Source of the DNA: Trematomus loennbergii
Taxonomy: Eukaryota; Chordata; Actinopteri; Perciformes; Nototheniidae
Reading direction: 5' to 3'
Length of the DNA: 64,000 nt
Assembly (NCBI GenBank): GCA_012861695.1
Contig: JAAOOA010000128.1
Location: 598,001-662,000, forward strand
The notes below the pieces were generated by a model that was not told where the DNA came from, did not search any database, and saw nothing but the letters and a program-made list of their open reading frames with translations. Every line of letters begins with the position of its first letter. Within the stretch, counting starts at the first letter, position 1. Shown here piece by piece: positions 33,956-45,475 of this stretch. Made by a program: the position numbers and the translations under genes.

Positions 33956-35329
33956 ATGCCTCCGTTCTCTACAGATGACTTCCACAAACTTCAACAGAAG
34001 ATGGCTGTGTTGGAAATGAAAATGCAACGGTTGGAAGTTAACGTGGAAGTGAATGGACTATGTTGTGGGAATAACACCACTTTACCAGTGTTGCAAGATA
34101 ATGGAAAAGGGTATGCTAACTCACAGCTAGTTAGCAGCTACAAGGTTTCCAAGGAACAGGAGGGCTGTGTACTGGGTAATAAATCTACAAGTGGTAGTCC
34201 TCCCTGGAACTCTCTGGGTGCAAAGCCTAAGAGTAAATCATTTCCATGGGATTTGGGAGGACGAATAACAGGCAGAGCCCAGCGCTCTGAAATCTGTGAT
34301 GCGACCGGCTGGCCTGCATTGTTATCACCCAGGAAGAGTGCCTCTTCAACCCCTATTCATACTAGGAAACAGCCGTGGACAGCTGCTAAAGGGAGAACTA
34401 CAAACAATCCTCCTAAACCACCAAGTGTGCCAATCCAGAACAGATACGCTCCGCTGACCGAGAACCGGAGATCTCTTTCTGATGACCTGGATAACCTGTC
34501 CTCTTCACACAGCAGGGTAAGGACCAATAGCTACTCCAAAAGTAAAAGGCTAGAGGGAAAGCTAACGACTGGGCCTGAAACTCTGATTGTGGGTGACTCT
34601 GCTGTAAGAGATGTAAAAGGTCTGTGTAGTAAGAACAACACCAAAGTACTCTGTTTTCCCAAGGATATGGTCTCCGACTTGGCTGAGAAGATCCTGCATA
34701 TTGGGGCTGAACATCCGACTGTGAAGAATGTGGTACTACATATTGGAACAAATGATGTTGTGAAACAACAGTCAGAAGCGCTGAAAGAAGACTTTAAATG
34801 TCTGTTGGAAACTGTCAGCTCTCTAAATGCGGAGGTGTTCATCAGTGGCCCTCTACCGCCAGTCAGAAGAGGAGTGGAGAGATTCAGCAGACTGTTTGCA
34901 TTGAACATGTGGCTTTCAGCTGCCTGCACTGACCATTCTGTCCATTTTATTGACAATTTTAACTTTTTCTGGGATCGCAGACATCTTTTTAAGGCAGATG
35001 GAGTTTGCCTGAACAAGTCAGGAGTTAAATTGTTTATCTCTAACATATTCAACTGCCTGCGTCAGCAATCTGTTCCCTCTGCCAAGGACAAGCGGCAAGA
35101 GGAATCAAAACAGGAGAAAGACACAACACATTGCGCAGAAAACCCTGAAGAAGTATCACTGCACCCGCCTGAGGAATGTTCTGATTATGGGAGACCTATG
35201 ACACAAATGGAGGAGCCTCCACTGCCCGTCGCCCCCCCTGTCAACGCCTTTGAGGATACTCTTCATTCATCCCAGCTCTCTCTACTCTCCGCTCACCCTT
35301 TCACCCTCGCCCTCCCCCCTGGAGTTTGA
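33956..35329 (+). CDS. L2 ORF1: coiled coil plus SGNH-esterase-like domain
   Basis: A 457-residue intact frame. Residues about 5-35 (HKLQQKMAVLEMKMQRLEVN) form a short coiled coil. Residues about 80-200 are basic and disordered. The esterase-like domain spans about 205-370, with VGDSAVRD (nucleophile Ser), LHIGTND (block III) and FKADGVCLNKSGVKLF at the last block. In active SGNH enzymes the last block is DxxH. Here the position reads DGVC, so the catalytic His appears to be Cys. A Pro-rich tail follows. ORF1 of CR1/L2 elements binds RNA and membranes or chaperones. It starts at the first ATG after the 5' UTR. Confidence 0.8.
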   Translation: MPPFSTDDFHKLQQKMAVLEMKMQRLEVNVEVNGLCCGNNTTLPVLQDNGKGYANSQLVSSYKVSKEQEGCVLGNKSTSGSPPWNSLGAKPKSKSFPWDLGGRITGRAQRSEICDATGWPALLSPRKSASSTPIHTRKQPWTAAKGRTTNNPPKPPSVPIQNRYAPLTENRRSLSDDLDNLSSSHSRVRTNSYSKSKRLEGKLTTGPETLIVGDSAVRDVKGLCSKNNTKVLCFPKDMVSDLAEKILHIGAEHPTVKNVVLHIGTNDVVKQQSEALKEDFKCLLETVSSLNAEVFISGPLPPVRRGVERFSRLFALNMWLSAACTDHSVHFIDNFNFFWDRRHLFKADGVCLNKSGVKLFISNIFNCLRQQSVPSAKDKRQEESKQEKDTTHCAENPEEVSLHPPEECSDYGRPMTQMEEPPLPVAPPVNAFEDTLHSSQLSLLSAHPFTLALPPGV

Positions 35330-35549
35330 TGACCGCATGAAGGCGAGATGCAGGGTTGGCAGCATGTCCTTTACCCCCGCCCCTCAACGACGCCCACCAA
35401 AATCACCGAAGCAGAGACGCGCACCATCTCCCCCGTCTTCATCACCGTGCCTACGTCAACCACCTCCCATCCCTTCAAGAAAGCATCTGCAGTCTCCGAA
35501 GCCTGATAAGGATGTGTGTGTACAAAACGCAACAAACTTTTACTGATAT

Positions 35550-38500
35550 GTGCTGGGTCCAGGCTCAAGGGCATATGGCACTCTCAACTCTTTCCAGCAC
35601 ATGCCGGGGCCCTGCCTGCCAGTAGCTTTGCCGATATCTGTGTTGATAGGTAATAGATTAAGAGCGGTAAATCAGCTTAGAAACAGGAAGTGCTCAAACG
35701 TTTGTGTGAGGTTATCAAATTTAGCAGTGATTCCATGTCAGCCACAGCTTGTCACAACATTTTTTACTGATAGTGTATTTAACAAACTTAAACTAGCTTT
35801 ATTAAATGTCAGGTCTTTGGCAGGAAAAACATTTTTAATCAATGATTTTATCACTGAGCACAATCTCGATTTTATGTTTTTAACGGAAACTTGGATTGAA
35901 CAAAATAACAGTGCAGCTGTTCTTATCGAATCAACACCTCCCAACTTTAGTTTTATGAGTCAGGAAAGAATGCATAAGAAAGGGGGTGGAGTTGCTATTT
36001 TGTTCAACGATTCCATTCAATGCAGGAAGACATCTTATGGGGACTTTGCTTCTTTTGAATATGTGGCCCTTCAGCTGAAATGCTCCTCTCGAGCTCTGTT
36101 CCTAAATATCTATAGACCACCCAAATACTGTGCAAGCTTTTTTGATGATTTTACTGAACTGCTGTCTATAGTGTGTATTGACTTTGACCGTTTAGTCATT
36201 GTTGGTGATTTTAACATCCATGTTGACAACCCCCAGGACAGAGGGGCTAAAGAACTGTTTTGTGTTCTTGATAACTATGGACTGACTCAGCATGTGGCGG
36301 AGCCCACGCACAATAAGGGGCACACTCTGGACTTAATTATCTCAAAGGGTCTGAATATCTCAAAGGTTGTGGTGACTGATGTTGCACTCTCTGATCATTC
36401 CTGTGTTTTCTTTGAGAGCTCTATTTCTGTTCACAAAAATGTTCAGAAAGAGGTAACCACAAAGCGATATTTAACAGAAAATACTAGGGAAATGTTTACT
36501 TATAATTTTTCATCCACACTTGCCCCTGCTAACATCTCAGTAAATGAGCTAGTAGATCATTTTAATTCAAAAATTAAAAATGTTATAGATACCATTGCTC
36601 CAACTAAGGTAAAGGAAGTGATTAGCAAGAAAATATCGCCATGGAGAAAGGCCATGACCGTGAGAACAGAAAAAAGAGAGTGTCGAAAAGCTGAACGTAG
36701 GTGGAGAAAAACAAATCTCCAGGTTCACTTTGAAATCTATAAAGAGAGACTTGGCCTTTATAATTTGGAATTGAAAAACGCACGACAGTCTTTCTTCTCT
36801 GACATCATTACCAAAAACAAAAACAACGCACGTGCCTTGTTTGCTACCGTCGACAGACTAACTAACCCCCCAGTGTCAGTAGCCTCTGAATTTCTATCCA
36901 CCAGGGCGTGCAATGATTTTGCCTCCTTCTTCACTGACAAAATTCAGAAAATTAGACAAGCAGTCAGTGCCTCTACATCAGGTACAGCAAATGTTTTGTC
37001 CCTATGTCCACCTAATATCAATTCAAACACCATGACACAATTCAATCAGATTAATGGTAAAAACTTAGAGGACATTATTCAACTTCTGAAATCCTCCTCC
37101 TGCTGCCTTGATATTATTCCAACAGGATTTTTCAAAGATGTTTTTCCTTGCATGGCCTCAGATCTACTTCATATAGTAAACACATCTCTTCACTCAGGTA
37201 TTTTTCCAGAGGCCCTGAAAACTGCAGTCATTAAACCGCTCTTAAAAAAGAATAATCTAGATGCCTCAGTAATGAACAATTATAGGCCAATATCAAACCT
37301 GCCATTTCTAGGTAAAATCATTGAAAAAGTTGTATTTCAACAGTTGAGTAACTTCTTGCATTTAAATAACTGTTTGGATGTGTTCCAGTCAGGATTTCGT
37401 CCAAACCACAGCACTGAGACTGCTCTTGTAAAGGTCTTCAATGACATCCACTTAAACACAGACAGTGGCAGAACTTCAGTGTTAGTATTATTAGATCTCA
37501 GTGCTGCGTTTGACACTGTTGACCACAACATATTACTAGACCGACTAGAAAACTGGGTGGGACTTTCGGCAACAGTTCTAAATTGGTTTGAGTCCTACTT
37601 AAAGGACAAAAAAACTTTGTTTCTATAGGTAAATACACATCTGAGTTGACAAATATGACATGTGGGGTACCTCAAGGCTCCATCTTGGGGCCTCTTCTCT
37701 TTAACATCTACATGCTACCACTGGCTCAGATAATGAAAAACAACAAAATAAGTTACCATAGCTATGCGGATGACACACAAATTTACGTAACAATTTCACC
37801 AGGAGATTATGCTCCAATTCAAACACTGAGTAAGTGCATTGAACAAATCAATGACTGGATGTGTCAGAACTTTCTCCAATTAAACAAAGATAAAACTGAG
37901 GTAATGGTTTTTGGAGCCAAGGCAGAACGTATAAAAGTTAGCGCTGAGCTTCAGTCTGCAATGTTCAAAACAACAGATAAAGCCAGAAATCTAGGTGTAG
38001 TCATGGACTCTGACCTGAGTTTCAACAGTCACATTAAAACAGTTACTAAATCAGCCTACTATCACCTAAAGAACATATCTAGGATTAAAGGACTAATGTC
38101 ACAGCAGGATTTGGAAAAACTTGTCCATGCTTTTATCTTCAGTAGACTCGACTACTGCAATGGTGTCTTTACAGGCCTCACTAAAAAATCTATTAGAAAG
38201 CTGCAGCTAATTCAGAACGCCGCTGCTCGAGTCCTCACTAACACTAAGAAAGTGGATCACATCACTCCTGTTCTGAAGTCCTTACACTGGCTTCCTGTGT
38301 GTCAAAGAATAGATTTCAAAATATTGTTGCTGGTTTATAAAGCTTTGAATGGTTTAGGCCCAAAATACATGTCTGACCTACTGCTAAATTATGAACCATC
38401 CAGAACTCTCAGGTCTTCAGGGACTGGTCAGCTTTCTGTCCCCAGAGTCAGAACTAAACATGGAGAAGCAGCGTTCAGTTATTATGCTCCAAATATCTGG

Positions 38501-38593
38501 AACAAACTCCCAGAAACCTGCAGGTCCGCTGCAACTCTTACTACTTTTAAATCCAGGCTGAAGACTTTTCTTTTTGCCGCTGCTTTTAATTGA
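35550..38593 (+). pseudogene. L2 ORF2: endonuclease-reverse transcriptase, one frameshift
   Basis: Endonuclease motifs are ALLNVRSLAGK, LTETWI, GGGVAILF, VGDFNIHVDN and SDHSCVFF. RT motifs are NNYRPISNLPFLGKIIEK, LLDLSAAFDTVDH, GVPQGSILGPLLFNIY and YADDTQIY. The C-terminal block has LQLIQNAAARVLT and HWLPVCQRIDFKILLLVYKA. At about 37610 an A-run is one base shorter than in copy 1 (GACAAAAAAACT against GACAGAAAAAACT), which ends the first frame at 37628. The second resumes by 37646 and runs to 38593. Apart from this single indel the protein looks complete, so this copy is young. Confidence 0.9.
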
Positions 38594-38869
38594 ACTATTC
38601 ACATCTTAAACTGCACTGTAACTTTTATCCATGTATTTTTTTTCTTTTAATGTTTATTTTATTATCTTTTCTTTTTAATGACTGATTTTAAATGCCATTT
38701 TTAAAATGTCTTCCATTTTTGTAAAGCACTTTGAATTACCTTGTGTTGAAAGGTGCTATATAAATAAACTTGCCTTGCCTTGCCTGCCTGTTAAACATAT
38801 TTAACGACGGATAGTGTGTTCTCTCAATCCGGGTACTTTTACGTGATGTGCGTGAAATTATTTAGATCT

Positions 38870-39739
38870 TGAAGGAAAGAGATATGATTCTACACTGTAT
38901 TGAAGAAAACATGTATTGTTTGAACTGGTTTATGTAATCACAACGGTTTAGGGTAATCATATATAGGAATGTTGTTCTCACTTTCAAACTCACTGACTTA
39001 GAGATTCTGTGTCTTACACACCAACATTGATCCTTATCAACACTAAGAGCCAGATGCGGTCACTAAGTCGTTAAAGACATCGTAAAATAAGGGGAGAAGA
39101 GTTTAAAGGTCGGAAGGAGGGAAGTTTAGGTGAAAGAATCCCCTGGGAAAGGAATGTAGAGGTAAGATAAGGTAGAAATAAACATTGACTTTTGACCTGA
39201 TCTCACGCTCTGATCCAAACTCTGATTGAACCCGGCCAGAAGCGAATCCAGCCAATCAGGGCACTTGGAGGAGGTGGTCAGTTTATAAAAACAGCCCCTC
39301 CCCAGGGGCTCTGCTGATTCGCTTGGGAGAAAAATGGGAAGGAAAGAGTTGAGCAATCTCCGCCCCAAAAGTAGGTAGAAATACTGATGTTTTGGAGTGT
39401 AAAGTTGCTTTTGGGTTAGGTGAGTTGGTTGGTCCGGGTATCTGTGTCGGCATCGCATCATCAGCTTAAAGTCCAATTTCTTTTGGTTTGATGAGTGGTT
39501 GGTCCTGACATCTTTAGCCGCATCGCATCACGATCCTAAAAAGCCCGGAGTACCGGGGTACTCTGTATAACTTGTATATGTGTTTGATTTCCTACCAGTA
39601 AACTCAGATAATTTGTTATAATTTTGATTCCGGTGTTTTCAATTCCTTTCTTATTTTAATAGAGATTTCAGCCTCATTCAACGAACGGCGCGGAGAGAGG
39701 GGGCTATTCAGCCACCAGAAAAGTGTTCTACTCCCAACA
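38870..39739 (+). repeat. Provirus 5' LTR (about 870 bp)
   Basis: It begins TGAAGGAAAG and ends CCAACA. It is nearly identical to the 3' LTR, differing by scattered single bases and short indels, which indicates a fairly recent insertion. It is also related to the LTR at 1-2547. Confidence 0.9.
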
Positions 39740-39987
39740 AGTGGTGATCCCCGACGTTTGTGAGCTGTTCTCTAGAAAGGGACACCGACAGCCAGGGGAC
39801 AGAATCCGGTCCAGGGGGAGGACAAAGAGACACTGTTGACAACTGCAAGCGCGCTATACACAAAAGGTGAGCAGACACCTGTTTTGAATATCAAAAATCT
39901 GTGATTGATTATACTAAAACTTTAGAGTTGTCATCAGCGTTCTCACTGTTCTTAGTCATGGTGGGAAATACAATACATATTCAAGTT

Positions 39988-40222
39988 AGAAGTTTCATGA
40001 AGTGCTTAGAAAAGGGTATAAGAGTCCTGGATCTACAGCAAAAATAGGAGTTTCATGAAGTGCTTAGAGAAGGGTATAAGAGTCCTGGATCTACAGCAAA
40101 AATGGAAATTTCATGAAGTGCTTGGAGAAGGGTATAAGAGTCCTGGATCTAGTGCAAAAATAGAAGTTTCATGTAGTGTTTAGAGAAGGGTATAAGAGTC
40201 CTGGATCTAGAGCAAAAATAGT
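39988..40222. repeat. 58 bp tandem repeat, 4 units, in the provirus leader
   Basis: The AGTTTCATGAAGTGCTTAG-AGGGTATAAGAGTCCTGGATCTA unit recurs every 58 bp from 39991. It lies downstream of a splice-donor-like AAAAGGTGAGCA (39864), between LTR and first coding sequence. It may belong to the packaging leader, which is inference. Confidence 0.85.
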
Positions 40223-40659
40223 GTTTGAGTGTGGCGGGTGGATCACCTTTCGTGGTGCTTTAAATGTAAAATTTCTGTAATTGTTATATGGTGGGTGAAA
40301 CAAGAGGAGAGAGACGCGACCTCCAACTAATTATTTGGAACGACCAATCTCATCAAAACTCTTGTTGTGGGGTTGATCAGGCTCATTAAACGTGACGATA
40401 AAGAGATTTTGTTGACTGAGTTTATAACTCCTGGCCAGAAGTCACAATCACCAGGGGGTTGTAGAAGATTACTTCGGAAGTCACGCTATCTGTTGAAATA
40501 AACATCGCACTATAAAAATGTGCCTGGCTGTAATATGTTAAGGTATGAAAAGCTCTGTGTGATTTTTTTTTTAAGTCAAATCTGTGTAATACTTGAGAGA
40601 AAAATCCAGTGAAAAGAACTGTGGGTAAAGAATTGCAGAAGACATAGGGACAGAGAGCA

Positions 40660-41340
40660 ACAAGAAGGTGGTATAATGTCTGAGACCCTACTCCACCCTA
40701 CGGAGATAATGGCTCACATATGCCACTTATGAGTATCCCATCTAATACTCCTAAAGGAAAACACTTTGTTAGACCTGATATTCAGGGAAAGGAATGTTGG
40801 AAATAGTAATGGCAGATATTGAAAATCTTAAACTGGATCAACCAACCATGTTAGTGAACCCTGCTAATATGGAGCTAGAAAATGTAGGAAGTATAGCAGC
40901 AGCTCTGGCAAAGACAATAGTCCTAGCATGCAAGCACAGAGCGATAATATGATGAGGACTATTAAACTAACCCCTTTTTGGAAATGGGATTTTCCGTTAC
41001 ACAACAGAAGACTCAATTCAGGTCTGGAAGAACGCTTTACAAACAAGTCAGGAGAGTTGAATGTGGTGCTATGTTGCTCAAAAGGGAGCTTACACTTTGG
41101 GAAGAGATCTCCCACTTTCTCTGCTCCGGAGGTGCTGCCAGTTTCACAGCAGCACACAGGGTCAAAGACAGGCATGACCTCTGGAGAGGGAGAAAATCTA
41201 AATCTGAACAGACCACAGAGCCCATTAAGGGTTTTATGGCCTTAACACAGAGAGGAAGATTTGGAGATTGTAGGAACTCTCCCAAACTACTCACCCCCTC
41301 CCCAGAACAAGGGAGAGTTTTGCTCTCACCAATAACCTAA
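40660..41340 (+). other. Possible gag-like remnant of the provirus
   Basis: Short open pieces lie here, including MADIENLKLDQPTMLVN near 40811 and an overlapping pair of about 105-120 residues at 40928-41340. None carries a motif that I recognise as capsid or nucleocapsid. The position after the leader is where gag would be. Confidence 0.25.
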
Positions 41341-41814
41341 TCATCTCTTAACCAAGTCAGATTTCAAAATAGCCATAGCTCCAGTTGTTAAGAAAGAGGG
41401 ATTTCAAAAGTTATCAATAAATTGCCCAGTATATTAAATAAATACAAACAGACACGTATCAATATAAGTCAGATAATATAGACGAGGTCAATCATGGAAG
41501 AAGGCTGACATTTAATGCCTGATATATAAGTAATAGTGATAATAAATATATACCTGATATTAAATAACTGATGTGTAAGGCTCGATATTTCTGAAAATAG
41601 GAACACCGTTAACGGCGTTCTATTTCAGTAAAAGGGGGGAAAGGATAGAATATACATCAGACAATATGTATGTGAGATTATTACGTTTTTAGGAGAAATT
41701 TCAATTTAAAAATACTAGTTATGGTATTTTTTGTTTTGGTTTGTTTGTTGCTTTAAAGAGAAATTGATACATTTAAAATAATCTAGCTTTGGTTATTTTT
41801 TGTTTTGTTAGTTT

Positions 41815-41950
41815 GTTCCTTTTTTGTTTTATTTTAATTTTTGTTTTATTTTAATTTTTAATTTTTAATTTTTAATTTTTAATTTTTTAATTTTAATTTA
41901 TTTTATTTTTTAATTTTAATTTTTAATTTTAATTTTTTATTTTTGTTTAT
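41815..41950. repeat. (TTTTAAT)n-type low-complexity tract
   Basis: A run of TTTTAATTTT and TTTTATTTT repeats on the plus strand inside the provirus. Confidence 0.9.
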
Positions 41951-42127
41951 TATTTTCTGCATAGTCTCTTGTCCACACTCCAGACTAGTTGGTGCCGCCA
42001 ATAAACACTAAAGAAGTAGAAAAGATGATTTCAAAACCATATTTCCAGCAACTTAAGGGCTTGGTATGAGACTTCTCCACACAGGCTGCTGACGTCGAAA
42101 GGGGGACCTGAGAACACAAGGCCAACA

Positions 42128-42855
42128 CAGCAGATTACGTCTGGTTGGAGGGGACCTCCCATGCCGTCCGCCTAGATGGAAAGGGGGACAACTGGTACCA
42201 CTGGAGCCAGTGTGTGGTCGGGAAAAACACCTGCGAGGACCCTAGACGACATCAGGACAGAGTTGGCCCTCGTCGCGAGGACCCTAGACGACATCAGGAG
42301 AGATCTGGCCCTCGTCAAGGCAGTCGACCCAGGAGGCGCCATCAGCAGAAAGGAGGAGGAGGATCAGGACATCTCTCCAGCAGTCGACCCGGAAGCCGCC
42401 ATCAGCGGGCCGGAGGAGGAGTATCAGGACATCTCTCCAACATCGACCCGGAGGCCGCCATCAGCGGGCCGGGGGAAGACAATCAGGCCACATCTCTCTA
42501 GCAGGCACCCCAGAAGCCGCCGTCAGCGGGCTGGGGGGACGAAGACATGGCAAACCAAGACGGCACAGGGAACTCCATTTCCCGCTGAAACAGGTTGATA
42601 TAGCCGGTGTGGAACTTTGTCTGAACAATCCATTTTTTTGAGGAACTTTCAACTTTATTTTTATATCCCATAATGTAAGGGATTTGTATTTTTTTATTCT
42701 ACAGAACTATGTGTTACCAAAAGAGGGAAAAGTATGATAATGTCTTTTCTGATTTCTGTGGCTACTTTCATTGCCATTTTAGTGACATGTGGTTGTTGTT
42801 GTGTGCCTTGTATCTGCTCATTGTGTGTTAAGACTCATCAGTTCCACCATTGAGG
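42128..42855 (+). pseudogene. Env-like 3' remnant of the provirus with internal tandem repeats
   Basis: The upstream part (42128-42600) has a Trp/Cys-containing stretch, then an approximate 42 bp repeat (CCCTAGACGACATCAGGA-AG) in two units and a longer repeat (CGACCC-GGA-GCCGCCATCAGC, GACATCTCTCC) in about four. At 42735-42855 a separate frame encodes one hydrophobic membrane segment followed by a Cys-rich CGCCCVPC stretch and a short tail, as in retroviral Env transmembrane subunits, where such cysteines are acylated. The parts are in different frames. No fusion peptide or surface subunit is recognisable. The assignment rests on position before the 3' LTR and on the membrane segment. Confidence 0.4.
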
Positions 42856-43091
42856 GAAGAGTAAAGATGACTCAGCTGACAAGGACTGTGCTTTTTAGAC
42901 ATATTTTATTCTCCCTCCACTGTCATAATAAGTTGTTGTTGTGGACTGTTCCTAGAGGTTTAAAGTGCTCTATATCCCAACTTCTGATGGGTTTATATAA
43001 TGTTGGGACAGACACAGTAAGAAGAAAATTGACAGTGGTAATGTTTCAAATGCTATATGTTGATCTCGTGAGGTGAGATCAAAAGAGGGAT

Positions 43092-43953
43092 TGAAGGAAA
43101 GAGATATGATTCTACACTGTATTGAAGAAAACATGTATTGTTTGAACTGGTTTATGTAATCACAACGGTTTATGGGTAATCATATATAGGAATGTTTTTC
43201 TCACTTTCAAACTCACTTGACTTAGAGATTCTGTGTCTTACACACCAACATTGATCCTTATCAACACTAAGAGCCAGATGCGGTCACTAAGTCGTTAAAG
43301 ACATCGTAAAATAAGGGGAGAAGAGTTTAAAGGTCGGAAGGAGGGAAGTTTAGGTGAAAGAATCCCCTGGGAAAGGAATGTAGAGGTAAGATAAGGTAGA
43401 AATAAACATTGACTTTTGACCTGATCTCACGCTCTGATCCAAACTCTGATTGACCGGCCAGAAGCGAATCCAGCCAATCAGGGCACTTGGAGGAGGTGGT
43501 CAGTTTAACAGCCCCTCCCCAGGGCTCTGCTGATTCGCTTGGGAGAAAATGGGAAGGAAAGAGTTAGCAATCTCCGCCCCAAAAGGAGGTAGAAATACTG
43601 ATGTTTTTGGAGTGTAAAGTGCTTTTTGGGTTAGGTGAGTTGGTTGGTCCGGGTATCTGTGTCGGCATCGCATCATCACTTAAAGTCCAATTTCTTTTGG
43701 TTTGATGAGTGGTTGGTCCTGACATCTTTAGCCGCATCGCATCACGATCCTAAAAGCCCGGAGTACCCGGTACTCTGTATAACTTGTATATGTGTTTGAT
43801 TTCCTACCAGTAAACTCAGATAATTTTGTTATAATTTTAGATTCCGGTGTTTTCATTCCTTTCTTATTTTAATAGAGATTTCAGCCTCATTCAACGAACG
43901 GCGCGGAGAGAGGGGGGCTATTCAGCCACCAGAAAAGTGTTCTACTCCCAACA
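43092..43953 (+). repeat. Provirus 3' LTR (about 862 bp)
   Basis: It begins TGAAGGAAAG after the purine tract and ends CCAACA before the ATCT duplication. It aligns end to end with the 5' LTR. Confidence 0.9.
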
Positions 43954-45112
43954 ATCTCCGCCATCTTTTTGATGCAACCATCAGTCTTGAGAGACCGCAG
44001 TCCGTGACGGTAAGTTATCGCTAAGTTTCATAATTTGTTCCCCAGATAGCTTACATTGATTTTGCTTGAAAATACAGTTGTGTGTGTGGTAGGTAGCGTA
44101 ATTGTAAATGTATTGTTTTTATTACTAGCTTGCTAATTACTACTATTTGACTGTCATGACCAGGTGCAGGTGCACAGACCATACAGTCAATGCTTGCTTG
44201 CTAAACTAACTGTCGAATTAGATATGTATGTCGAATTAACGTTAGATATGTAACAGAAAATGTAATCATTACGAAGACCAATATATTGCACATGTCTATC
44301 GTTAGTTCGACAGCGAGCTAACAAGCTCTAGTGTTCGTAAAAAAGTTGTTCGATAATTGCCGCCTTTTCCTTTTCTAGCATGTTCTCCGTCAAGTCTCCG
44401 TCTAACGGAAGCAGTCCGTCTTGCAGCAAGTGTGATCGCTTGGCCTCGCCCTCGACAGACTGCAGTCAGTGAGTGACGGTAAGTTATCTAGATAACGTTA
44501 CATTTAATTTGTTCCCCTGTTATCTAACATTACTTAATTTGAAAATAACGTTACAGTTGTGTAGTTGCTAATAATGTTTACTAGCTTGCTAAGAATATTT
44601 GTCTGTACTGGCCGTGCACCTGGTTGCTAAACGTTAGCTAGCCGGTTAGTTAGTTAGTTAGTTAGCTAGCTGTCGAATTAGACACGGATGTCAAATTAGA
44701 TAACATTAGCTATGTTACATACTATTATGTCATTACAAACACCAACGTATTGCACATGTCTAACGATAGTTCGACAGCTAGCTAGCTAAGAGGTTCTGGT
44801 GTCGGTCCTTATTGGTATAGTTAGCCGACTTCGCGAACAACCTTTTTTTTTTCCTATTTCCTTTCACTAGCACTATCTCAGTGTCACCTAAGCAGCCATC
44901 AGTCCCCGCAGGTTTCGACCGTGTGGTCTCGACAGACCGCGTGACTGTAAGTTATCTACGTTTCATTGAATTTGTTCCCCAAGTGAAATAATTTATGTGT
45001 ATGTACAGTAATAAAGTTGTTGGCTAATTGGCTCCTTTTCCTTTCTAGCACGTGTTCTTCTGCTCCGTGCGGAAGCAGCCATCTTGTGTGGCCTCGACAA
45101 CGACTGCATGCA
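43954..45112 (+). promoter_or_regulatory. Tandemly amplified 5' noncoding exons of the SAMD3-like gene
   Basis: Four related exons are readable: one ending 44009, then 44379-44478, 44871-44946 and 45049-45112. Three end in GTGAC(G/T) plus the donor GTAAGTTATC, and three follow CCTTT-CTAGCA-type acceptors. The exons share CGTCTAACGGAAGCAG-, GAAGCAGCCATC- and CTCGACA(G/A)-type blocks, and their introns share ATTTGTTCCCC and CGACAGC(G/T)AGCTA blocks. The unit is about 470 bp, amplified about three times. They probably give alternative 5' UTRs. The provirus entered at or just before the first exon. Confidence 0.6.
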
Positions 45113-45263
45113 GTGAGTTTTTCTTGTCACACAGAACGATTTTTTTCTCTCTTGGAAGACCAGAAGCTGTGTGGTTCATAAACACATTTTCTTACTCAAT
45201 ATCTTACCCTTAGCCTAACCCTTTTATTTTAAATAGTATAATGTTGGAGAAAAAGAAATGGCT

Positions 45264-45475
45264 CAGAATACTGAAATCTGTATTTGTTGTCATCTTTTTT
45301 TCCTTCTAATTTGTTATTATTTGGTGCAGGCACGAAACATACTACCAATAGAAATACATTGCTTCTAAAATCGTTCTGTGTCAGAATACTGAAATCTGTA
45401 TTATATTTTTTTAAATCTCTTTTTCCTTCTAATTTGTTATTATTTACATTGCTTTTAAAATCGTTCTGTGTGACA
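45264..45475. repeat. Tandem duplication of about 105-115 bp
   Basis: AGAATACTGAAATCTGTAT through TTTTCCTTCTAATTTGTTAT to CTAAAATCGTTCTGTGT occurs twice in a row with small indels. It lies in the 5' intron of the SAMD3-like gene. Confidence 0.75.

Larger units (their letters stand above)
33828..38790 (+). mobile_element. L2/Maui-like LINE, copy 2, nearly full length
   Basis: It holds a 5' UTR, ORF1 (33956-35329), ORF2 (35550-38593, one frameshift) and a 3' end with GTAAAGCACTTTGAATTACC, GTGCTATATAAATAAAC and a (TTGCC)n tail. The 5' border is estimated and no target duplication was readable. It lies inside the CACTA element, upstream of the provirus. Confidence 0.85.
38870..43953 (+). mobile_element. 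Endogenous retrovirus-like provirus, deleted or non-autonomous
   Basis: Two LTRs flank about 3.35 kb. The 4 bp duplication ATCT lies at 38866-38869 and 43954-43957. A candidate primer-binding site, TGGTGATCCCCGACG, starts at 39742, and a purine tract AAAAGAGGGA precedes the 3' LTR. A 4 bp duplication suits gamma-type retroviruses. I find no protease, reverse transcriptase or integrase. Only a possible gag-like stretch and an env-like 3' part remain, so pol has been deleted or was never present. Confidence 0.8.

Noticed and set aside
34413..35052. Minus-strand frames of 112-173 residues
   Set aside because: Shadows of the intact L2 ORF1 on the plus strand.
42145..42501. Arg/Pro-rich frame overlapping the env-like remnant
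   Set aside because: It is a shifted reading of the same tandem repeats; neither frame has a known domain in this part.
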